Part shown: positions 45,648 to 57,600 of the stretch, piece by piece
Numbering within the stretch: position 1 is the first letter of the stretch
How the letters are laid out: every line of letters starts with the position of its first letter
From: Bolinopsis microptera
Lineage: Eukaryota; Ctenophora; Tentaculata; Lobata; Bolinopsidae
DNA length: 60,000 nucleotides
Assembly: GCF_026151205.1 (NCBI RefSeq)
Contig: NC_087078.1
Location: 3,987,675-4,047,674, forward strand
Direction of reading: 5' to 3'
Position numbers and translations under genes: made by a program
Notes under the pieces: generated by a model
What the model saw: the letters and a program-made list of their open reading frames with translations, nothing else
Database searches by the model: none
Told to the model about the DNA's origin: nothing

Positions 45648-48600
45648 CTGAAATAAGTTTTTATAAGCAGGTTTGATTTGAATGAAGCTATACCCACATC
45701 CAGAAAGTTTAAATTTAAATAAATGTGGAAACCATATAATGAAAAATTAGTTATGAAAAAATTACCATGAAAACTGTATTATTTTCATTCTTAAATTTTT
45801 TGAGGGAGTGTAACAGTATATAATACATACAATAAATTAAATCAAGTGATGCAATTGGCAGAGCACAGTCGTTAATCATGAGCAATAAATATCATCCATC
45901 CCTTGTAGCTTTTCATTATAAGGTTGCTAAACCCCACGGCAAATATTTTAAACCCTCCCTGATAATTAATATGTGAACTCAAATCTTAACGTTAGTATTA
46001 TGTAATTACGAGTGTTATATATTTGTAGTTAAACGAATGCATCGGGCAGGTTACATAATCATGAACTAGCTACAAAACATTTCGTACCGTTTTTGGGAAT
46101 AATTGTCGTAATATAAGTCCTAATAAGAGTACAGTACCATAACTAGAACACTTTCGTTAAAGCCTCCAAATTGTCGGATTAGCGGACATTTTTGACATAA
46201 ACTCAGACGTAAATTGTCGGTAAAATTGCATAGAAGTTTTAAAAGCGTTTTCCTTTTCACCTGATTTACGGAGGAACATACCACAGACCTTGTGTAGTAC
46301 CTTACCACACTTGACTATACAAAGGTACGATTAAAACACAATAAACTACCAATAAAGTGACAAAATACTTGTGTCAATTGCAAGGGTCGCGCATATAACA
46401 CAGATCAGAGGAATAATGATCAAAGTAAAGCAAAGGTTGCCTGCACAGACACCCATTTTGCTTCCTTCACTTCGAAATACATCGGGAGAGAGAAGCAAAC
46501 TACGACTCCAACTAATTTACAGTATCATTTTAGAAAATGTAATTTGGCTCCCAATAACCTTGAAATTTAGCGAAGCCGGACAGAAAATTACTAGAACGGA
46601 GCACTAAAGATTGTGTTTTCATTTGTAATTGTCTATTTGTCGTACATCATTCCGGACACGATCCTATGATGTAATAATAATTATTTATTAGCATACAGGA
46701 TGCAATGTTACAGATGTAATTATATTGTTACATCTTTATATATATTTACCTTGATTAGCGGTGTGTGTAATGGACTTTATTGACAGAAATTTTACGAACG
46801 GGGACAAATTGGACAACGCAAATTACGGAATAAAGTCTTAAAAACGTCAAAAAAGAGTTCCTATTCTGAAATATCACTTCTTTAATTTACTAGAACAAGA
46901 GAGCTATTATTACAACTAAACCTACGAAAGACTAAAAGCACATACAATATCCTATGTGTACAGAATATAAGAGTTGAGAGTGGAGACTGTAGTCTACAAC
47001 ATTGAGAATATTCTAGATTTCCGTTATTGATTAATAATTCGTGTGGCAAGATACATACGCCACAAATCTCATGAGCTACCCTGGCCCTGGCGATGTGAAA
47101 GTGAAACAGTGTGAAAGTGAAACAGTGTGGAAGGGAAATAGTGTGAAAGTGAAACAGCGTGAAAGTGAAACAGCACGAAAGCGAAACAGTGTGAAAGTGA
47201 AACAGCGTGAAAGTGAAACAGCGTGAAAGTAAAACAGTGTGAAAGTGAAACAGCGTGAAAGTGAAACAGTGTGAAAGTGAAACAGCACCAAAGTGAAACA
47301 GTGTGAAAGTAAAACAGTGTAAAAGTAAAACTCACAGTTGTGAAGTTCCTCCCAGCTGACGTTAAGGCTCTCCATAGTGTGTTTGCAGTAAGGGTTGTTA
47401 AAGATAACCTCGTTCTGTATCATCTTGTTCAGATTCTCGAGCTCCTCGTACTGAGGCTTATACCCCTCTACCTCTTCCAACAACTCACCTGAAGGTAAGG
47501 TTCTGTTATTAAAGGTGCTCATAACTCAATTTGTAACACCATTAGGAACATTAGGAACCAGAGTGGTCAGACAAGACGGTTCCTAAACGTTATTATAATT
47601 GTTTCTGATACAAACTTCTGACAATTCCGTATATGCGACCGGATATTACGTAACTATGAATATGATTAATGTTCAAAATTGAACGGGTGAAGATTAGTAC
47701 CAAGATAAGCAAGTTGTTCGTTGAGAGACAGATCAGGACCCATTGTGCTCTCAGAAATCTTAGTTTGCTCTTCTGCGGTCCAGTTAGCGAACCAGTTAGC
47801 GTGATTAGCGAAAGTTTTCCTGAGCTCGTCTTTTTTCTTCTCCTTTACTAAAGCGTCCTGGAGAAGTAACGATTAGTTTCAGCTGGCACAAGTTTACAGA
47901 CCACGTGACAAGACAATCTAGAGGTTTGTGAAGAACAATTATCATGATATCATCATGAGCGGTCTAAAGTGGGAATGTAAAAAGGGTTTGGTAATAACCT
48001 GCAAGAGTTGATCTCTCTGTGGAATGAGCTGGAGAAGTTCGTTCCACTTAGTTCCCAAACTATCCACCTCAAGGTTGGTGTAGGGGTTGCTTCCAAACGT
48101 GGCCACAACGTCTATTTCTTGTTGCAGTTGCTGGGGAGATCACGTCATATTAACACGTGATATTAACACGTGATATTAACACGTGATTTTAACTGGTTTT
48201 AGCTTTCAGCTTTTCAACACTTCGTCATCTAAGAGGTGAAATTGGAAGCGTTTTTTCTAGATTTTGGACAGATCTCTTAATTGTCCTGGAGTTTTATTTG
48301 TTTTCATAATTATACCAATGGAACTATGTGCAGATTGTGCACACAGATTACCGACAACTGACAAGTGACCAATGACAATCTGACAATGAGTATGTGTGAA
48401 AATTACCTGATAATTGCCTGAATCTGTATTATTATCTAAATAGGTGTAATGTAAAATGTTGTAATTACCTGGATATCGAGGAAGATCTGGTGGAACTCAG
48501 GTAAGCAAGCCTTGAACTCTTCGTGAGCAGTAACTAGAGAGTTAACCTCGTCAATACTGTGGCACACGAACGTGTCTAGCAGATCCTCTCGAGCTCCTTC

Positions 48601-51600
48601 TAGCCAGTTGTTGAACGGCTGAAGAAGATTAAAACTTTAAAATACAGAAGAACAGTGGAACATTGTATTGCTCGAAGAAGCGTCAAAATTGGGAAGAGAG
48701 AATATCGTCAAAATAGGGAAGAGAGAATATGTAGCAAAACGATGAGCACTGAAGTCCCTTCCCTAGTTCAGCTATGTCTTACGTTTGCTTTCTTTGCGAA
48801 CTCTAGTCTCATCGTATCTATCTTCTCCTGAGTTTCCCTGGCTGTTTCCAGGTCTTCTCTGTGTTTTGTTCTTGCTACCAGCAGGTTCTCCCACAGTCCG
48901 TTCATTGCTTGCGATCGGGCTGCAACTTCTGCTGCCTGCAAATTAAACAGATATGTTAGGGCACGAATGATTGGTATAAATAGTATCTTCTTAATTAGAA
49001 TACAAATTTAAATTATTGAAAAATGAAAATGTAATAAAATAATTGTACAGATGTAGATATACAGATATAAGTTAATACGTAATGTTGCATGTATATTGTA
49101 TTACTATGTAATGCTCTTACTCAATACTCAGTAGGAAGGTCGTAAACAAGATCAAACAAAGTATAAATAAAGTCTGAACAGGGTAATGTGATAACCATTT
49201 TAATACCGACTGTATTGAATCTTAATCCTGAATGGTCCTTAGCCAATATCCTGATTGAGACCTTGAATGTTCTCGAACTGAACTACAACTGACATCATAA
49301 TTTGTCATTTGTGTAGCTCCAAAACGAATAACAAGTCCGAATATATTTTAATCCATCTGATTTCTACCAGGATTCAACGAGCAACGGTATCCCTATTATT
49401 AACGGCCAGTTCCAAAGAAAGCTTACTTATTATATTGTAGGTTTAGCTATAATATATAGCTATAATATAAGCAATTGCCCGATCGTTCAACTTAGTATAA
49501 CATTGTAAGGAGTATTGTATAGAATATTTTGTACACCACAATTACAGTAATTAACAAGGACCTGTTACTAAGAGTCTTACCCACGAAGAAGGCATTGTAG
49601 CAAGATCCCCAAAGCGAGAGATAACCTCGCTACAAAACGTAAGACAACTAAACACCCCAGAAGCGTAGTCAATTAGACCTTCAAACAGAAAAGGACAACA
49701 TAACATATTCTGCTGCTGTTTCCAGAAAGGATTAATGATGTATTTGCAGACTAAAAACGAACAGACTTCAAATATTTTGGGTGCGGCTCTGACGCTGCTA
49801 AGACGATTGCTTTACGACAGATGGGTTGAACGGATAACACTGTAGATGTACTCAATAACAATAGTCCAAGGCGACGGATATGGGCGAAAGAACGTTCTGA
49901 TTGAGTTGTATGCAACACCACGTGGTAAGAATGGAATGCTACATAGCCTGTCACGTGATTGTGGTAATTTCTTAATATAGCGCCCAAATGATGTATGGTA
50001 TTTATGAGCAAGATAATACACCTAAATATTCCGGGTAGAACTGAATCCAACACTAAAAGGAAAATTCAGAAAATTAAATAGATAACTTATTAAAAGAATA
50101 TTAAATTAAAAGTACCAACAAATTATAAACGGTCTAAAAAATTAAAAACACTGTTGAAATATTATCAAAACGTTTCAAATATTCGAATAACGTCAACAAA
50201 ATTGGAAAGTAGTTTATAAAAAGTCTACTAGTAAAGCCTACTAGTAAAAAACACACCTTGCTAAATCCCTGCTGTACCATGTCCTGTGCTAGGTTAGCTA
50301 TCTGATCCAGCCGCTCCCTGTGTATTCCCATGTCTGTGTCAAAAGCGTCATCACTCTTGATTTTACCCTGAAGGAGTCATGTTTAAAGCTAAAAACAAAT
50401 GCTTTTGAAACCACTTAGCCGCTGACAACAGCCACAGGTTGTGTTTATAGGACAATGTTGAAATACAGTTAAATTGCAGCTTAAATAATAAATATGGATG
50501 ACACTACTTCACGGAGAGCCAACAAATTCTAACAAACTGAGAGAAAAGCTATAAAATATATAACATTCGAACTATAATAACAGTTATTTTACCAGTAATT
50601 CATTGAGGTCAGCCTCAGCGATATTATCCTTCTTAAAGAAAGCCTTAGTCTCAGTGATCCACGCTGCTAAGCTGTCACACTTCTGAGAGAATCGAGCAAA
50701 CAGATGTTCTAGTCTCTGAAGTCTGAGGAGGAGGGTGTTAGTGTCGAGCAAACAGATGTTCTAGTCTCTGAAGTCTGAGGAGGAGGAGGGTGTTAGTGTC
50801 GAGCAAACAGATGTTCTAGTCTCTGAAGTCTGAGGAGGAGGGTGTTAGTGTCGAGCAAACAGATGTTCTAGTCTCTGAAGTCTGAGGAGGAGGGTGTTAG
50901 TGTCGAGCAAACAGATGTTCTAGTCTCTGAAGTCTGAGGAGGAGGGTGTTAGTGTCGAGCAAACAGATGTTCTAGTCTCTGAAGTCTGAGGAGGAGGGTG
51001 TTAGTGTTGAGCAAACAGATGTTCTAGTCTCTGAAGTCTGAGGAGGAGGGTGTTAGTGTTGAGCAAACAGATGTTCTAGTCTCTGAAGTCTGAGGAGGAG
51101 GGTGTTAGTGTCGAGCAAACAGATGTTCTAGTCTCTGAAGTCTGAGGAGGGTGTTAGTGTCGAGCAAACAGATGTTCTAGTCTCTGAAGTCTGAGGAGGA
51201 GGGTGTTAGTGTCGAGCAAACAGATGTTCTAGTCTCTGAAGTCTGAGGAGGAGGAGGGTGTTAGTGTCGAGCAAACAGATGTTCTAGTCTCTGAAGTCTG
51301 AGGAGGAGGGTGTTAGTGTCGAGCAAACAGATGTTCTAGTCTCTGAAGTCTGAGGAGGAGGGTGTTAGTGTCGAGCAAACAGATGTTCTAGTCTCTGAAG
51401 TCTGAGGAGGAGGGTGTTAGTGTCGAGCAAACAGATGTTCTAGTCTCTGAAGTCTGAGGAGGAGGGTGTTAGTGTTGAGCAAACAGATGTTCTAGTCTCT
51501 GAAGTCTGAGGAGGAGGGTGTTAGTGTTGAAAGTCCAGGATGAGCCGGTTCAGAATGAAAAGTGTTTAGGTAGTGTGGTCGGGGTCAGGTATTGAAAGTC

Positions 51601-54600
51601 GATAAGTATTACAGTGGAAAGTTCGTTGTTTTATTTAAGAAAAACCTCTCTTAAATTTGAACATTAACGTTATTCACAGCACGAAAACTTGAACAGTAAT
51701 GAATAGTTTAAAAACTTAATCTATTAAATAATTGTAACAACCTCCTAATTCCTTCAAGAAAGCGTTGGAAATACACCAAATAGGTGAGTGTCTCACAATG
51801 TCGGTCTTTGCAAACTGTTCGTGAGGTGACCATGGCAACGAGTGCGCGAACATATAACCCAACTACATAGTGAGAGTAACCATGGCGACGAGTAGGAAGC
51901 GTGATCAGACCCCGGGCCAGCTACTCACATTAATCCTAAATATTTGGGTTTTCACCTTTCGTATCGTTTTTCATCGAATCTAAATTGCCGCTCAAATCCC
52001 AAAAAGGGGCGTTGAAGTGAGGAGGTGCTCAAAGTAAGGTTTAGAATGGGGCCTTTGTAACGTGTACCAGGGGGCCGCTTCTTCAGACTATCACGTGCTA
52101 CTTCATGTTAATTATATTGAATATTTGCTAAAATACTGTTAAAATACGGCTGCGTTTAAAAAATGGGCCAATTTCCGAGAGCGAGAGGGACATATTTTCA
52201 ACTTGCAATAGCAAAAGTCAGGCACGAAAAACTGAAAAGAGGGCAGTTGTAGACTTAGACTCATATTTAACACGACTTTAAGTTATCAGACTTGCAAACC
52301 ACTAACCAACCAAACAAGAAAATAACGACAACGTATCGAACAGCTGCGAGTTCAACCAAGAGAAGAAAAGCTTGTCTACATTCCACGAATGTAACTAAAC
52401 AAAGCGTGCAGTAATTACTAATAGCTACCAAACTATTTCTGGCTGCCAGGTAATTAACACACTGTCACTCGGACCAATATACAAAACGTCATCAAGTATT
52501 TAACAAACTAACTAAGAGCCACCAGAGAAGTAGCCATTGACAGATTATGTAAGATGTAATGGTGGTATTACCAAATGAAACAATGTTTGAGCTCAAGTGG
52601 ATACGGTCTATGGGAGCCTATTGTTCTTTAGGTTGGAAACTGTTGGCATCTCAGGAATTTTTGTTAAAATTGTGTAAGGTTGCTTTCGCTTAATTACTCA
52701 AGTCGCCTCTGATCTGCAATCATTGTACAAGGGCAAGTAGAAACAATAGCGGTTGCCAATAAATCTAAAGTTTGTTAATGCTCACTCATGGTCAACAGAG
52801 TATCTAATGAGCTTCACATACAAGAGAGGAAAACAACGCTATTTTGAAGCTTTGCCAGCGAGGGCTGCTGACATGATCTGATCTCTGTGGGAACGAGATT
52901 AGAGTGGTTCTTAATGGTCGGTCAGCCCTATTTCGATCATATGACTGAAACTATCAACCGATGTGACTTAACTACAAATCTCAAGGGTAAAAATAAGTAA
53001 GACAAATAGAAAGGTTGGTAAACAGGGCCCAGCACTATGTCAGGCACTATGTCAGGCACTATGTCAGGCACACAATATACACCACTACGCGTCTGATAAC
53101 CAAGCTAAGTTAATGAGTACAATCATACCAAATAACGAGGAACAGTTCATGTAGTGCTTCCTGGGAGGATATGGGAATATCCCACACAAAATTAGAAATG
53201 CTACAGAAACCAACCCATGAAGCTGGTCCTCCTCGCCTCATCAATTAAGGCCAGAGGGGGGGGGGGGGTAAGGGGTCAAAAAAATCGACCAAAATATTAT
53301 TTTCTAAATCAATTTAATTTTCGATGACAAAAACATTGCTGCTATTCACATATTTGTAGCTGCTTAACTTTTTTTTATAATTGAGGTTAAACTATTTTCA
53401 CAAAATTGATTATACAACATTGAGGTTAATAAAATTTAGGTTAATATTTTACTACACTGCGTACTTTTTTGTTTTTTCGGTCAGCAAATGTAAACTCTAA
53501 ATTGTAGGTTCATAATTATCAGAAAAAGTAATATCCAAACGTGATTAAATGAGGTTAACCTCTTGATTTAGGTATAGCGAAAATAGATTAGATGATAGAG
53601 TTGTTATTTCTATCGTAAGATTACGACATACAAATTTCCTAATAGATGTAGTGCTGATTTACTTCATTTTATCTCGAGAAAGTGTCGAAAATGAGGTTAA
53701 CCATATCATTTGGTAGTTTAAGAATTATTTACACAAGATTCTTATTTTTGTTATGTACCACAATATCGCAGTGAGGTATCTATTTGTATTCCAATGCCTC
53801 AAATATGATCATGAGACAAAGGTGATTAGAACTGACCATATATAAGTAGAAGAGTTCACCCATAAATAGCTTTAAAATGAGGTTAACCTCTCATTTGTTG
53901 AATATCGGGCCAGTCAATCACATGTTAACCTCAAAAACTTAATTGTTACACTGGGCAAATGTTTCATTACATGTATACAAATATATTGATAAACCAATCC
54001 CATTGTTATATGGTCTATAGCGAGGTTAACAATCATATTTTTACTACTACTACAAAATATCGTGATAGTTAACCTCATTTTTAGACAAATTTTGGTTTAT
54101 GATATTGATTTTCCCAACATAAAGTATCTCAATAACCATCTTCCCACTTTAAAGCAAAAATTGTATGCGGACGCTACTAAATACGGAAAATAATCCACAA
54201 TTTGAGATTTTGGCAGTGAAATAAAAACACCAAAACTCTTTTTACTCAAAACAGTTTTTTTCATACAAACGTCCCTTAGTTGAGAATACTGGCCACACCC
54301 AGAAGCTGAAACTTGGCACAGGTGTTCCTTGGGTTATCACCCACAATTATATTGTACAAAATTTTGATATTTGCCTCTGTTCTTGAGTTATGAGGTTAAC
54401 TGTCGAAAAACTGTCGAATTTGGGGTAAAGTTAACCTCATATCTCAAGAACAGAAGCAAATATCAAAATTTTGTACAATAGAATTGTGTAAAACAGTCTA
54501 AGGAACACATGTGCCAAGTTTCAGCTCCTGGGTGTGGCCAGTCTTCTCAACTTAGAGCGTTTTAACTTTTTACAGTTTAAGTTTAAGTTTGACATGTAAT

Positions 54601-57600
54601 TACATGTAAACCTCAATATTTGGCGCGCGATATCTAAAAAACGCAAGGTCAGATTTCGGTCCTCTTGTTTGTCTCCAGCAGCTCTAATCAAATATGTGAT
54701 AACTAGAAAATCGACTTTTACCCCCCCCCCCCCCCCCCCCCCTCTGCATCTGGCCTTAAATCACGACAGCTTCATTGATGTGACACTGTCTCGTCTGGTA
54801 TTACTGTCCTAAATCAAAATCTCGGAATATTACGAGCAAAATCAAAAGTTGGCGAAGTTGAATGTTGAGAACATGTCAACGGTTGACATGTGAGTATTAT
54901 ATCATAGAAGTAGAGCAGCTATTAATAGGGTCCAGTTGCAAACTTTTGTAGGACTAAGGACTAACAATATCATCACCATTCAATTTCACTTAAATGCAAA
55001 TTGATAATTTCACTTCACTTATTGCAATAATACAAAACGCATCGTATCGTAGAGACGTAGAGTGAGGCCGTAGTCGGAAATATAAGTCATCACAAAATAA
55101 CAACTTAATTCTTAGAATTAGATCACCCTAATGAGGCCCAATAAATACACTGTAATAACAGTACTAAGTGGTCTACTACTACTACTACTACTACTACTAT
55201 GACAATATATAATAATACAAAACAGTGAGCTTGATGATCAATACACAAAACACAGGCAGTTTATAATCACTAATATTAGCCATTATGTTTACCAGGATAG
55301 CAGCGTGTGCACAGTAAATAACGGGAGAAATGTTGCGCCAGTGCTATGTGTACTATGTGTACTATGTGTGTTATGCACGGAATGTGCTTCTACACGGCGC
55401 ACTGCCGCGTAGTGACGTGAGCAGAGGTTAGTTGTTGGGGCGATTGTAAGGTTGTATACGCTTATAAGGGCACCTTTACTCAACTACTGAAGCAAGATAA
55501 ATGGTGTCGTTTGAAATGGGTTTGGAAACTGGTTAACAGTAGGAAACGCTGGCCAAGTTGGCACACTCCTGATGACGGGCAATGTGACATTGTCCGTGCA
55601 GGGTAATTAAACACAATAGCAGTGCCAGGCCGGAGTAATTAGCGGATTGATGGGCGGGCGCGGAATTTGGGAGTTAATTGAGGAACAAAAACTGAGTCTA
55701 GATATAGCTGATACACTGGATCTTCTTCGATAATAATCGTGTGGAATTCGGCTGCATTTTTTAGAACAATACAGAATTTCAAAGAACAAAGACAAGCCTG
55801 ACCAAATCAAAATTCAACAATTTCCCTGACGATTATTGTTCAAATTTGTTGACAAAAGAGAAATTTGACCGCAAGATCTACTCTCCTGTAACTACTAATA
55901 CTACTTTAAACAGCAGTAATTAATCTGACAACTCACAAAGAAGAAGCTGCTGATAGGGTGAACTACACATGATGCACCAAAGCAGTGGATTGTAAAAAGT
56001 AACTTACAAACATTTGGCTGCCAAGAGAAGCTGTACAAGTGCTAGTGTCAACGTTAGTCGACTTTACAGTTTACAGGGGCGTGTTCTAAACGACATCTAA
56101 CTAAAATATCTCCACACAGCTTGCTCTTATCGTGTTACTAGTACTGATAACAAAATATGCAGATTAAATATAATCATAATTATTTTACTCAATGTTGCTG
56201 CTAGAGAGGAACGAAAGAAACGATGTTCAATCTAGTAGCAAGATCAACAGTTAATTAATAGGATCAAGACACAAGAGTTACATCAAATAGGAAACAGTTT
56301 GTAAAAATAAACAGGATAATTGACAAATGGACTCAAATCAAAGATATCCGATTCAAAAGTACAAAGTTAGAGGAACCTCTCTGCCACGTATTTGTTTGTA
56401 GTGCAGACTGATGATATGTTATTGCGATTTTGATTGGACAATATTTCACATACCATGTAAATACCAAAAACAATATTAGGGAATACGCAAAGAACGGTAG
56501 AAGCTGAAATGACAGCCTTATACGCCTTAATGGCTTTCTTATGTCTATCACAATTTATCGAGGAAGTCTGGTTTATTAGAATGAAAAGTAGAATGGAAAA
56601 CACCACTATACAATATATAATATATTATATTGAATATAAGATATTGGCTTTGTCCCAAATACTAGCCACTAAGATTAAAGAATTGGTTATTAGCACTGAC
56701 AAAGTCTGTCAACAGAGCTTGTAAAAACACGCGCGTCAAGGAACGTGTTCTCCAAACAACTGCAACTCACCAAGCCAGCTCCAAGCCAGCTCCAAGCCAG
56801 CTCCAAGCCAGCTCCAAGCCAGCTCCAAGCCAGCTCCAAGCCAGCTCCAAGCCAGCTCCAAGCCAGGTCCCTTCTCCTAACAGCGGCACAACATAATTCA
56901 TTATAGGGAGGGGGGTATATAATACAGAGCCCTTTATTTAACCTGGTTACAAGTCCATGTGGTAGCAAGACCTGCACACTGTATTATCAAGATCACCGTC
57001 AATTGTATCTTGGAGTTGCTCCTTCATAATAACTATAACCCCCTTGCTATTGACAACCCATCTGGTGCTGCACGTGACCATTGGGCATTGAATTGATGTT
57101 CTCCTCCAATCCTCCAATACCTCAACTTTCCTCTGATCAACAAGGGCAATAGGATCAATAGTAAATCTACAGTTTCAGTTTGTTAAAGGTGACTCATGGT
57201 CCCCCTACAACGTTGGCGAGAACAAAGCTGTAAAATGTTGAAGTTTTGCCAGCAAGTGCAGTTTATTTCCTGTATCGAGTTCCAAGAGAGTAAGCCTCAA
57301 CACAGTGCAGTACCAATCAGTAGTCAGTACCGCAGTAAGCCTTAGGGGTAGTTCTGTTCAGTTCACGACTGGGATAGAAATGAATCAAAAGCTGAAGTGT
57401 AAGATCATTTCATAGTGCTCATTCATAGGGTAGATCGGGAGGCTGTAGCTCTACTTCGCTGAAAAACTCAAACGAGGAACTCGATAGTTGGGAGCATCTG
57501 ATTCACTTCTGTTTAAGAAACTGCAAGGACTTCTAAGTCAGCGGCAGGGTTTGTTTTCAGCCTTCCTCTTGACCGATGTGAGAAGTGGGACAACTTAGTC

